From Chloroflexota bacterium (GTDB taxonomy: Bacteria; Chloroflexota; Anaerolineae; Promineifilales; Promineifilaceae), in the NCBI GenBank assembly GCA_024223125.1, contig JAAEOP010000360.1:1-15588 (forward strand): a DNA stretch of 15,588 nt. Direction: 5' to 3'. The notes beneath the pieces are model-generated. The model had not been told where the DNA came from, did no database searches, and was given only the letters and a program-made list of their open reading frames with translations. The stretch's first letter is position 1. Each line of letters begins with the position of its first letter. Both the position numbers and the translations under genes were made by a program. This document shows, piece after piece, positions 1-7,549 of this stretch.

Positions 1-1220
1 GCCCGGATAAAGCGCTCATCGCCAAAATTCGAGACCAGTTCCCAGCGAAACAGCGGAAACACCTCCGCGTCCGCACGGACGCGGGACGCCTGAATCTGCT
101 GCCGCTTCTCGCTCAGCGCCACCCATTGCTCCAGCGCCGCCTGCCCCGCCAACAGCCTGCTCAGACAAACCGCCAAAACCGGGTAACGGCCGTCTTCCGG
201 AGTGGGCGACGGCCGTTTCTTCGGGGCAGTTGGCTGGACGGACCGACGGCGGCGGCGGATTTCTTCGTGGGCACGCTGCCACAATGCTCGCCATTCCCCC
301 CGGCGTGCCAGATCAGCCGCCTGTCCCGTATAATACCGCCAACCAAACAGTGCCTCGTCCGGCGCGGACAGCGTCTGGAAAACAGCCGGGTCCGCATTGA
401 CATCCAGCCAACTTCGCTGCAACAGCAGCAGCAGCGCCGCCGGCAACACGCGGGCTAGATGATCGTCGTCATAATTTTTGATGATGGTAAACAGGGTATT
501 GCGCTCCGCCAGCAGCCAGATGCGCGGCGACGCCACCCCATCCCAGGAGCCATGATGCCGATGGTAGACTACCGCTTCTGGGGCAAAGCGAACGCAGTAG
601 CCGCGCAGCCAGAGCCGCCAGCCCAAATCTACGTCCTCAAAAAAGGCCATATACGCCTCATCAAAGCCACCCATCTCCAAAAATACATCCCGGCGAATGA
701 GCATTGCGCCGCCGCAGGCAAACAGCAGTTCCTTCGCTTCGTTGAAATCATCCAGTTGGCGGCTACCCAACCCCGGCTGGCAACCCCAGCCCATAAAATT
801 GACGGCAGCGTCGGCAAAATCAATGCTTTCCCCATCCCAGGCAAGCATTTTGGAAGCGATGCAGACCGCTTCCGGGTGGGCGGCGAGCGGCGCAGTCAGA
901 GCGCGAAGCCAGCCGGGGGTAACGCGGGTGTCGGGGTTCAGGATGGCGAGCCAGGGGCGGCTGGCAATTTTTGCTCCGGCGTTATTGCCTCCGGCAAAAC
1001 CGAGGTTTGCGCCTGTTTCCACCACGCGGACGGCGGGGTAGGTTTGGCGCGTCCAATCCGCAGAGCCGTCGCTGGAGGCGTTGTCCACCAAAATGATTTC
1101 TAGTTTGTCGGGCGGGTAGTCGAGCGCCAGCAGTGAGTCCAGGTTAGTCGGCAGATGCTTACGGCTGTTATAGCTCAGCGCTAGCACGGAGACGGCGGGC
1201 GGCATGTGGGCGGCGCTCAT
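1..1220 (-). CDS. Family 2 glycosyltransferase (rhamnosyltransferase-like), C-terminus cut by window edge
   Basis: I translated the minus strand from the ATG at 1220-1218 by hand. It stays open to the left edge, giving 406 residues and no stop. The N-terminus has the GT-A nucleotide-sugar fold signature: VSVLALSYNS (10-19), ILVDNASSDGS (43-53), NLGFAGGNN (72-80) and the DxD-like NPD (95-97). The acceptor-side motif follows, GGAMLIRRDVF (170-180) then FFEDVDLGWR (193-202), with E195/D196 as the likely catalytic acidic pair. This layout is typical of GT2 enzymes adding rhamnose or a similar sugar to a lipid-linked polysaccharide at the inner membrane face. After about residue 245 comes a less recognisable tail with a basic run (R322-R326). 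The start codon shares its A with the TAA stop of the upstream GT4 gene, so translation is probably coupled. Donor and acceptor sugars cannot be told from sequence. Confidence 0.9.
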   Translation of the reverse strand, partial: MSAAHMPPAVSVLALSYNSRKHLPTNLDSLLALDYPPDKLEIILVDNASSDGSADWTRQTYPAVRVVETGANLGFAGGNNAGAKIASRPWLAILNPDTRVTPGWLRALTAPLAAHPEAVCIASKMLAWDGESIDFADAAVNFMGWGCQPGLGSRQLDDFNEAKELLFACGGAMLIRRDVFLEMGGFDEAYMAFFEDVDLGWRLWLRGYCVRFAPEAVVYHRHHGSWDGVASPRIWLLAERNTLFTIIKNYDDDHLARVLPAALLLLLQRSWLDVNADPAVFQTLSAPDEALFGWRYYTGQAADLARRGEWRALWQRAHEEIRRRRRSVQPTAPKKRPSPTPEDGRYPVLAVCLSRLLAGQAALEQWVALSEKRQQIQASRVRADAEVFPLFRWELVSNFGDERFIR

Positions 1221-2392
1221 TATGTGGGGTCTCCGGTGAGGGCCGTTTGCCGGCAGTGGTGCAAAAAATCTCCGATCCGGCGGGCAATCTGGGGGAAGGC
1301 GCAGTATATTTCAATGTGACGGCGGGCGTTTTGGCCGAGTTGGCGACGTCGAGCTGGATGTTGCATGAGGGCAAGCAGCGCGCGGGACAATTGGTTGATT
1401 TCTGTCTCATCCTGTGGGATTTTGCAGACGGCCGTTTCTGGCAGCTCCCGGAAGCCATCGACGTCGGAGACGAGGCAGGGTTTGCCCCGCGCCATCAGGT
1501 CCAACAGGCTGGCAGACATTTCGCCGCCAGTAGAAGCGGTACGCAGGTTGACGCCGATGTTGATATGCTGCAAATAGGCTTCGTAAGCGGTTGATTCTGT
1601 GTAACCAGTCTGGATGATAAGATCGGACAGGCCGAGCTGGACAATGAGAGCCGAAATATCGTAGCCGGGAACCGGCTGACCGACCAGCAGGCAGCGGAAC
1701 GGCAGTGCGGTGGTGCGGATTTCGGCCAGGGCGCGGAGCAGCACGTCGAGGCGCTTGCTAGGAGCAAGGTGGCCGAATGCGCCCAGCAGTAGGGTATCGG
1801 GCGGCAGGTGGCCGATGGCTTTCGGGCGGGGGAGTGGTCGGGCTGCGGGCAGGTTGGCGGCGAGGGGAATGGTGATTAACAGCCGTTTGTCCGGCAGAGA
1901 GGCCAGCATGTTGTGGGCGGCTTCCGTATGGACGATGACGCCCAGGCTGGTTTGCCAGAGCCGTTCCACCAGGGGAAAGGCGGCAATGGGCGGCGGCGCC
2001 CCGTTCAGCAACACCCGCCGCGCCTGCGCCACGCCATCCGGCCCGGCGGCGAAGCCCATTTCACGAACGTAGGCCGGGGGCGGCGAGGCGGCAAAGAAGG
2101 TGTGGAGATTCACTTCGTGCAGCGCCGCCACGCCGGGATAGCGGATGGCCATGTCGTAGATGGCGGCATGATAGGCGGGGTGGTTGCCCATGTGATAGAG
2201 GATGAGGTCGTAGGCCAGCCGTTTGGCGGGCAGGTCGGCTAAATCGTGGCTGAGGAATCCGGGAACGGCCGTTCCCGGCGCGCTGAACAGATCCAACTCC
2301 ACTACTTCAGCCAGATGGGGGAGTAGGCGGGCGCAGTAGGCAGCAATGCCGGTTGGCTGCGGTGGCAGGGGAGAGACGTGGGCGATTTTCAT
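1220..2392 (-). CDS. Family 4 glycosyltransferase
   Basis: A 390-residue GT-B fold enzyme, probably transferring a sugar from a nucleotide donor to a growing surface polysaccharide in the cytoplasm. The N-terminal domain starts MKIAHVSPLPPQPTGIAAYC, with the glycine-containing acceptor loop at residues 13-20. The C-terminal donor domain starts near LGAFGHLAPSKRLDVLL (203-219), where K213 is the usual phosphate-contacting lysine. It ends with STGGEMSASLLDLMARGKP (287-305), the counterpart of the family E-x7-E region, though the usual second Glu is not obvious. An upstream in-frame Met at 2590 exists, but that stretch lies inside the preceding gene in another frame and shows no homology. I chose 2392 because MKIAHVSPLPP is the canonical start and it makes an ATGA overlap with the upstream stop. 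Its own TAA overlaps the next ATG by one base. Confidence 0.92.
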   Translation of the reverse strand: MKIAHVSPLPPQPTGIAAYCARLLPHLAEVVELDLFSAPGTAVPGFLSHDLADLPAKRLAYDLILYHMGNHPAYHAAIYDMAIRYPGVAALHEVNLHTFFAASPPPAYVREMGFAAGPDGVAQARRVLLNGAPPPIAAFPLVERLWQTSLGVIVHTEAAHNMLASLPDKRLLITIPLAANLPAARPLPRPKAIGHLPPDTLLLGAFGHLAPSKRLDVLLRALAEIRTTALPFRCLLVGQPVPGYDISALIVQLGLSDLIIQTGYTESTAYEAYLQHINIGVNLRTASTGGEMSASLLDLMARGKPCLVSDVDGFRELPETAVCKIPQDETEINQLSRALLALMQHPARRRQLGQNARRHIEIYCAFPQIARRIGDFLHHCRQTALTGDPT

Positions 2393-4572
2393 GGCGCAGC
2401 CTTCACCTGGTAGAGGATTCCGCTCCAGTTTTCGATGGTGATTTGCGCCGGTTTGCGCTCGTAGCTGCGTTCCAGCGCCTCGGCGGTGATGGTGTATGCA
2501 GAAAGGGGCATCAATGTGCTGGACGGCCGGTAGTCGGGCTGCCCGGCGGGGGTGTCGAGCCAGTAAACTGTGTACCCGTTGTCTTGCCAACGGCTGATTT
2601 CGGCATCGAGAAACGCTTCCCGCTCCGGCGTGGGGTTCCGCAGGCTCAACACCTTATGTCCGTATAAAAAGCGCATCGGCGTGCCCCACAAATCCCCCTG
2701 GCTGATGGGGGATTGGTCGTTAAAGAGCAAAATGGCATTTTCGGCTAACTGCTTGTCAATGGCGCTCAACTGGGCGGGCAAGGCGCGGTAATCGACCTGT
2801 GTGATGAAGCCGCGTGCCGACCAGAGGAATCCGGCGAGCCAGCCGACCGCCAGCAGCGCTGTCAGCCCGGTAAGCCACCGTTTGCGGTAGCCGAGTATCT
2901 GGTTGAACAGGGCGACTGCGCCCAACGCCAGTAGGGGCATGGCGGCGACAACGTAGCGGCGCATGGCGTAGATTTGCTGCGGGTTGGCGCGGATGTTGGT
3001 GATGAAGAGGAGGGTGAAGAGGAGAGCAACGCTCAGGAGAACGGCCGTGCGCCGGTTGACCCGCCAGATCAGTACGCAGACGCCGGTTACGCCCAGCCAG
3101 ATGCCCGCCGGGGAAAGGTACCAACCTAACCGGAGCAGGTTTTCGTGGTTGAGAATGGGGATGGCGTTGGCGCTGAAAGGGTCGTGCCAGGCCGCGGCGC
3201 TTTCTGTGTAGGGGCGGAAGAACCAATTATAGCTGATCCAGGTCGCAAAAAGTGTGATGAGGAGGATGAGAAACGGCCGTTTGTATTTTTGTAAACGGCC
3301 GTAGCGCCCGCGAAAGTGGTAGAGAATCCAGAGCGCTGCCAGCCCTAGTAGTATGCCGCCCAGAGGAATCAGCCAACGCGCGCGCAAGAGGCGAAAACCG
3401 AAGCCGTATAAATCTAGGAAATAGGGGCGGCTCAGCCAGTAGCCATGCAGCAGGGAGTGGGCTGCCAGCAGGATGAGCGGCAGTAAAAACCAACGTTTGT
3501 CGGTTAGAGGGGCGGCGCTCAGCCACAGCCAGAGAATCAGCAGGGTCAAAATGGGAACGATAACGGCCGTGTCGATGCGCACCAGGAAAAACTGCCCGAA
3601 GCCGAGTCCGGCCAACAGCGCCCAGAGGCGGGCCGGTTTGTCGCTGCCCAACCAGTTGCCCACCGCCCACAGTCCCGTCCACAGCAGAAACTGGCTGAGC
3701 GCCTCGGTGGTAGGGTAGCGGGCGAACCAGATTTGCAGGGCGTTGAGGGAGATGCCGGCCAGCGCCAGCAGCGCCAGCGGCCAGCCGAACAGGCTGCGGG
3801 CGAGCAGGTAAATCGCCAACGCGCCCAGCGCGGCCCACAAGCCGGTGAGCGCCAGCGCGGAAGTGGAGGCAGGCAGTACGCCGCCGCCGGTCAGAGCGTA
3901 GGCGAGCGCCTGCCAGACAGGATGCAAATGATAGAACTGGGGGGTGATGTCACCGGTGGCTGGTTCCATGAGGTAGAAAGCGGGGAAGATGTAGGCGGGA
4001 GCGACGCTGTTGGAGCCGAGTTCGCGCAAAAAGAGCGGGATGAGCGCAACGGGCATACCGGCAAGCAGATCATCGTGGAGGGCGAGACGCCCGTTTTGGG
4101 CGATTTCGGCGGCAAGGTTGACATAGATACCGGCATCGGCGGCGCCTTTGATAAATTGGTGGGGGCGAAAAAAAAGCCAGAGAGCGGCAACAGCCCACAG
4201 CAACAGCAGTATGCCTTCCAGCCAACGGGCGTTTTCTAGCCGGGGAAAGACGGGGGGCCGGGGGGCCAGCGCCGGGATGACGGGGGCAAAGCGGGGGTGT
4301 TCCCGCCCCCGCTGCTGCCAGAGGACGAATAGTCCCGCCAGCAGCGCCAGCCAGACGCCTCCAACTGCGCCGAGACTGAACCAACCGAGTTCGGTCAGGA
4401 CGAAGGCTGTCCAGCCAATGAGAAAGGCGCCCAATGTGAAGGCTGCCATGCCCCACGCCAGCCAGTCGCCCTGGAAACGGCCGTTTGTTTCCAACAGGCT
4501 GAGTAGGGCCAGGCTGCCCAATATCAGGCAGGCGATGAAGAGGGTGGCGAGGGCTAGGGCGCTGAACATCAT
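2389..4572 (-). CDS. Large multi-pass membrane glycosyltransferase (GT39/GT83-like, RgtABCD-type)
   Basis: A 727-residue integral membrane protein with about a dozen hydrophobic segments between residues 1 and 600, followed by a roughly 125-residue soluble domain. The first large loop after the third or fourth helix contains GAADAGIYVNLAAEIAQNG (143-161). This resembles the Asp-containing extracytoplasmic loop of GT-C enzymes (ArnT, PMT, RgtA), where the acidic residue (here D146) is catalytic. Such enzymes use a polyprenyl-phosphate sugar donor on the outer membrane face to decorate lipids, proteins or glycans. Start: tandem ATGs at 4572 and 4569, two bases past the TGA of the upstream coiled-coil gene. 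An upstream in-frame Met at 4713 would overlap that gene and adds a non-membrane, proline-rich stretch I consider out of frame. The TGA overlaps the next ATG by four bases. Family placement is by architecture; the exact substrate is unknown. Confidence 0.85.
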   Translation of the reverse strand: MMFSALALATLFIACLILGSLALLSLLETNGRFQGDWLAWGMAAFTLGAFLIGWTAFVLTELGWFSLGAVGGVWLALLAGLFVLWQQRGREHPRFAPVIPALAPRPPVFPRLENARWLEGILLLLWAVAALWLFFRPHQFIKGAADAGIYVNLAAEIAQNGRLALHDDLLAGMPVALIPLFLRELGSNSVAPAYIFPAFYLMEPATGDITPQFYHLHPVWQALAYALTGGGVLPASTSALALTGLWAALGALAIYLLARSLFGWPLALLALAGISLNALQIWFARYPTTEALSQFLLWTGLWAVGNWLGSDKPARLWALLAGLGFGQFFLVRIDTAVIVPILTLLILWLWLSAAPLTDKRWFLLPLILLAAHSLLHGYWLSRPYFLDLYGFGFRLLRARWLIPLGGILLGLAALWILYHFRGRYGRLQKYKRPFLILLITLFATWISYNWFFRPYTESAAAWHDPFSANAIPILNHENLLRLGWYLSPAGIWLGVTGVCVLIWRVNRRTAVLLSVALLFTLLFITNIRANPQQIYAMRRYVVAAMPLLALGAVALFNQILGYRKRWLTGLTALLAVGWLAGFLWSARGFITQVDYRALPAQLSAIDKQLAENAILLFNDQSPISQGDLWGTPMRFLYGHKVLSLRNPTPEREAFLDAEISRWQDNGYTVYWLDTPAGQPDYRPSSTLMPLSAYTITAEALERSYERKPAQITIENWSGILYQVKAAP

Positions 4573-4574
4573 AT

Positions 4575-4925
4575 TCAGAACTGCTTGTTTTCCAGCTGCT
4601 CTACTCTGGCGTGCAGTTGGTCTAGCTGCTGGTTGAGGTAAATGATTTGGGTAGTCAGACGGGCGACTTCGCGGGTCAGGGAGGCATGTTCCCGATCCTG
4701 GGCAATCTGCCATTCCGTTTGTTCTTTGATAATGTTGGCGGTCTGGCGGTTAAATTTGTTTTGCTGGGCGAGCAAAGGGCGCACATACCATTTGGCGGCG
4801 ACGCTGTTCCAGAGAGTGCGGAAGCGGACGATGAGGGGGCCAATGAGGGGAGTGTGGGAGGTGAACGGCCGTTCCTGGACGGTGGCGAGTTCTTTGAGTG
4901 AATGGGGGGGACGCTCAGATGTCAT
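4575..4925 (-). CDS. Small coiled-coil protein, homologous to the tail of the adjacent GT2 glycosyltransferase
   Basis: A 116-residue protein with no signal peptide or membrane segment. Residues 38-60 (LWNSVAAKW..RPLLAQQNKFNR) align with residues 338-360 of the gene just upstream (VWFSVGGKW..RHLIQQQNQLNR), about 12 of 23 identical. Both then run into a heptad-like helical segment ending in LHAR-(V/L)-E-(Q/K)-LE (104-112 here, 408-416 there). It therefore looks like the stand-alone form of the glycosyltransferase's C-terminal extension. A role in holding polysaccharide-synthesis enzymes together by coiled-coil pairing is an inference. Its ATG overlaps the upstream TGA by four bases and its own stop is two bases from the next start, so it is certainly an operon member. 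No named family is recognised. Confidence 0.8.
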   Translation of the reverse strand: MTSERPPHSLKELATVQERPFTSHTPLIGPLIVRFRTLWNSVAAKWYVRPLLAQQNKFNRQTANIIKEQTEWQIAQDREHASLTREVARLTTQIIYLNQQLDQLHARVEQLENKQF

Positions 4926-6193
4926 TCGCCTGCTTCCTTCTGGGCTTCCAGTTTTTCCAGGCGGGCGTGAAGGCCGTCGATCTCGTCGGTCAGGGTTTCA
5001 ATGGTTTGGGCCAGGCGCAGATTTGTGCGGGTGAGTTCACCAGTTAACAGGCTGGTTTCAGCGGCGCTTGTGTGTTCTGCGGCCGTGAGGTATTTAATTT
5101 GTCGGAAGATATGTCGGTTGAGCTGGTTTTGTTGCTGGATGAGATGGCGCGCGGCCCATTTGCCGCCTACGCTGAACCATACTTGCCGCAGCAGGCCGGC
5201 TCCAGTAGGGAAGGTGAATTCCTGGAGGGGCGCCGGTTCTGGGAGCGGCGGTGGGGAAACGGCCGTTTCTGCCAAATCGAACAGTGCGGATACATAAGCG
5301 GGCCGGGTTCGGTTCACATTGGAGCGGCTTTGAAGGGGGGGCAGTTTCAGCGCTGTCTCAAGGTAGACGGTGTGCATGATTTGCCGCTGTTCCGGTGTGA
5401 AGTTGGGCAGGTATGCTTTTTCGGCGGGAACAAAAGCATCCAGAAATTGGGCTGGCGTGTCATGTTTGAGGATGTAGTAGAGTCGGTTTCGCTGCAAATA
5501 ATGGAACATGGCGGCGTGATTTTTGCGCATGGAGACGGATTCGTGGTGCAGGGCTACAGAATCTGGCACGTAGACCACGCGAAATCCTGCCTGCTGTGTC
5601 CGGCGGCAAAAATCAACTTCTTCATAATAGAAAGGGGCAAATTCTGGATCGAACAGGCCGATGTCAGCTAGTACGCGTCGGTGGATGGCCATGGCGGCTC
5701 CGGTGACGTAGCCCACGTCACACTGCTTGTCGGCCTGCCCGACGTCTGTTTCGCGATAAAATCGGTGACGGCCGTTTGCTCTGGGGTATTGCAGGTCTGC
5801 TCCAGCGTGTTGCAAGGTTTGCCCATCGCCAAAATACAGTTTGGAGCCGGTGACGCCAATTTGCGCGTCGTTAATGAGGGGGGCTACCAGCCGGGAAAGC
5901 CAATCCGGGCGGACTTCGACATCGTTGTTGAGCAGAACGTAGATGTCGGCTTCAATTTCTGGTATGGCCTGATTGTACGCTGGCCCAAAACCCATATTTT
6001 TTTTCAGGAGGATGAGATGGACGGCCGGCAGGCTGTGGAGATAAGCTACGGAGTTGTCGTCTGACCCGTTATCGACAACGTAAATCTGGTAGTCTGGATA
6101 ATCCAGGGTGAATAAGTGGGGCAGATACCGCTCCAGCAAGGGTTTCCCGTTCCAGTTGAGTATGCAAATGGCGACATGGGGTGTTGAGGTCAT
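4922..6193 (-). CDS. Family 2 glycosyltransferase with C-terminal coiled-coil extension
   Basis: A 423-residue cytoplasmic enzyme, first gene of the leftward operon. The GT-A domain covers roughly residues 5-260: VAICILNWNG (7-16), IYVVDNGSDDNS (37-48), NMGFGPAYN (66-74), the DxD-like NND (89-91), GYVTGAAMAIHRRV (161-174) and FYYEEVDFCRR (188-198). These are all hallmarks of rhamnosyltransferase-type GT2 proteins. A linker (about 285-330, Pro-rich near 314-322) leads to a tail (333-417) with the WxxVxxKW...QQN..NR block and a coiled coil. That tail is repeated as an independent protein in the next gene. Start ATG 6193; no convincing Shine-Dalgarno sequence is visible upstream. The stop overlaps the following ATG (ATGA). 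The context implies a role in building an extracellular or cell-wall polysaccharide. Confidence 0.92.
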   Translation of the reverse strand: MTSTPHVAICILNWNGKPLLERYLPHLFTLDYPDYQIYVVDNGSDDNSVAYLHSLPAVHLILLKKNMGFGPAYNQAIPEIEADIYVLLNNDVEVRPDWLSRLVAPLINDAQIGVTGSKLYFGDGQTLQHAGADLQYPRANGRHRFYRETDVGQADKQCDVGYVTGAAMAIHRRVLADIGLFDPEFAPFYYEEVDFCRRTQQAGFRVVYVPDSVALHHESVSMRKNHAAMFHYLQRNRLYYILKHDTPAQFLDAFVPAEKAYLPNFTPEQRQIMHTVYLETALKLPPLQSRSNVNRTRPAYVSALFDLAETAVSPPPLPEPAPLQEFTFPTGAGLLRQVWFSVGGKWAARHLIQQQNQLNRHIFRQIKYLTAAEHTSAAETSLLTGELTRTNLRLAQTIETLTDEIDGLHARLEKLEAQKEAGE

Positions 6194-6230
6194 GTGTTTG
6201 CATTTTCAAAACGAATAGTTGGATTTTCTT

Positions 6231-6326
6231 CGTAACTACCAAGACCTGCGAGGTTTCTACCAGACATAAATCAAGTAGATAACGTATCAAAACCTCGCAG
6301 GTCTCTAGAGAGGCTTAGTAGTTACG
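6231..6326. repeat. Nested inverted repeat (15-bp perfect inner arms, 9-bp outer arms)
   Basis: The arms AGACCTGCGAGGTTT (6242-6256) and AAACCTCGCAGGTCT (6290-6304) are perfect complements. Outside them, CGTAACTAC (6231-6239) pairs with GTAGTTACG (6318-6326). The loop is 33 bases. No transposase or T-tract is associated. It lies 38 bases upstream of the leftward operon's start codon, so it falls in the leader or promoter of that operon. It looks like a small mobile hairpin or palindromic intergenic repeat; a regulatory role is possible but not shown. Confidence 0.85.
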
Positions 6327-6478
6327 GATTTCTATTCATAACGATAGATGGTAGCCATAAAGATGGGACAGCAAATTTATCCCTGCCGGATTGTAAACAT
6401 TCAATCAGCGAATGTCAAAAACCAGCAAATCAGGTTTTCTGTTCTTCTATAGACATTCAGAAAATGATTTGGGGTCAC

Positions 6479-6504
6479 GTTTCGGGAAATCCAATTCCCG
6501 AAAC
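6479..6504. repeat. Perfect 10-bp stem inverted repeat
   Basis: GTTTCGGGAA (6479-6488) pairs exactly with TTCCCGAAAC (6495-6504) across a six-base loop. No T-run follows on either strand close enough for a classical intrinsic terminator. It could be a protein-binding operator or a short repeat. Confidence 0.7.
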
Positions 6505-6523
6505 ACAAATTCTTTATCCCCCA

Positions 6524-6599
6524 AGGTGCCCGGCACTTATAAACGAGTGTGCTACTCCAGTAGACTTGGTAATGAAGTGCCGGGCACCTGAATGGTTAC
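6524..6599. repeat. GTGCCCGGCAC hairpin repeat, copy 1 (second copy at window end, inverted)
   Basis: AGGTGCCCGGCACTT (6524-6538) pairs perfectly with AAGTGCCGGGCACCT (6575-6589) around a 36-base loop. The right arm plus flank (6573-6599, 27 bases) recurs exactly in reverse complement at 15562-15588. This shows it is a dispersed element with conserved sequence beyond the stem, not a chance palindrome. No coding capacity. Confidence 0.9.
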
Positions 6600-6629
6600 C
6601 TATAATTCTGCAAACGGCTGTTTTTACGC

Positions 6630-6635
6630 TATAAT
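6630..6635 (+). promoter_or_regulatory. Probable -10 element of a leaderless promoter for the exporter permease
   Basis: A perfect TATAAT lies at 6630-6635, only 11 bases before the ATG at 6647. Transcription starting about seven bases downstream would begin within a few bases of the start codon, and there is no Shine-Dalgarno sequence in between. No good -35 match is seen at 17-base spacing. A second TATAAT at 6601-6606 is a possible alternative with a 35-40-base leader. Confidence 0.5.
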
Positions 6636-6646
6636 GCCGCCCGTCT

Positions 6647-7531
6647 ATGAGTACAAACCTGACCCATTCTCCTGAAACATTTGATACTGATGCTCTGCAA
6701 ACCCATTGGGGAAAAATCCGCGAAATTTTTCGTTACCGGTACCTGCTGCGTAACCTAGTTGTACGCGATTTAAAAGTGCGCTACAAAAATTCCATTCTGG
6801 GTGTCTTGTGGAGTTTGCTCAACCCGCTGCTGATGATGGTTGTCTACACCGTTTTGTTTACCGTGCTGTTTGGTGGGAACCAGATTCGCCAATATCCTAT
6901 TTTTATATTGGTGGCTCTGATTCCCTGGCAGTTGTTGGCCGGGTCTATCGTAGGGGGAACAGTTTCTATTACCAGCAACGCTCCCCTTATCAAAAAGGTC
7001 TATTTTCCGCGTGTCTTACTGCCCGCCAGCAGGATGTTGTCTATGTTGGTGAATTTTGCTTTTGCTCTTCTGGTGTTGATCATTTTGTTATATCTGTTTG
7101 GCATTGGTCTGACAGTTCATGCGCTGTGGGTTCCTTTTATTCTATTAACGCAGATTGTGTTTATGTTGGGATTGATGTTTATCTTTGCCACACTCCAGGC
7201 ATTTTACCGAGATACGATGATGATTTTGGAAGTTGCCATGTTGGCCTGGTTTTTCATGACGCCCATTTTCTATCCGTATGAACGTTTTTCAGAGTACGCG
7301 GAGTTGATGGGAATTGGTATTAACCCGGCTCGCTGGATGCGCTGGTTGAACCCGATGGCCTCAATTGTAGATAGTTATCGCACAGTGCTGTGGGGGAATG
7401 TTAAGAGTAGCGGCCCGGTGTCAATGGATCCATTATTGCTGCTGCGGACGTTTGTCACGGCCGTTATCATCCTCGTCATTGGTTACCTCTTTTTCATTAA
7501 AATGGAGTACCTCTTTGGGGAGAAACTCTAA
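6647..7531 (+). CDS. ABC-2 polysaccharide/teichoic-acid exporter permease (Wzm/TagG-type)
   Basis: A 294-residue membrane subunit of an ABC exporter moving lipid-linked polysaccharide across the cytoplasmic membrane. A cytoplasmic N-terminal helix (residues 20-47) precedes the family signature RYKNSILGVLWSLLNPLLMM (45-64). Six hydrophobic segments follow, roughly at 51-75, 84-105, 130-154, 160-184, 190-210 and 265-284. PLIKKVYFPR (113-122), MTPIFYP (204-210) and LNPM (234-237) are further family hallmarks. Length is normal for the family (260-300). The ATPase partner (Wzt/TagH) that usually sits directly downstream is absent; an LCP gene follows after 18 bases instead. The GT operon on the other strand and the LCP neighbour support a role in exporting the polymer made here. 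The start has no ribosome-binding site and is probably leaderless. Confidence 0.93.
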   Translation: MSTNLTHSPETFDTDALQTHWGKIREIFRYRYLLRNLVVRDLKVRYKNSILGVLWSLLNPLLMMVVYTVLFTVLFGGNQIRQYPIFILVALIPWQLLAGSIVGGTVSITSNAPLIKKVYFPRVLLPASRMLSMLVNFAFALLVLIILLYLFGIGLTVHALWVPFILLTQIVFMLGLMFIFATLQAFYRDTMMILEVAMLAWFFMTPIFYPYERFSEYAELMGIGINPARWMRWLNPMASIVDSYRTVLWGNVKSSGPVSMDPLLLLRTFVTAVIILVIGYLFFIKMEYLFGEKL

Positions 7532-7549
7532 CAACACTGGATTAACATT

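Larger units (their letters stand above)
6194..6646. other. Divergent intergenic region between the glycosyltransferase operon and the exporter gene
   Basis: These 453 bases hold no credible coding sequence on either strand. They contain three separate inverted-repeat structures (6231-6326, 6479-6504 and 6524-6589) and, at the right end, a -10-like TATAAT just before the permease start. I could not identify a convincing promoter for the leftward operon. Bases 6327-6478 show nothing I can name. Confidence 0.8.

Noticed and set aside
2392..2590. N-terminal extension of the GT4 gene and of the large membrane GT (to 4713)
   Set aside because: Both extensions lie inside the preceding gene in another frame and add sequence unlike either family. 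The overlapping ATGA start and the paired ATGs at 4572/4569 are the better starts.
6231..6599. CRISPR array or insertion sequence in the divergent gap
   Set aside because: The repeats are single inverted pairs of different sequence, with no regular spacing, spacers, cas genes or transposase.
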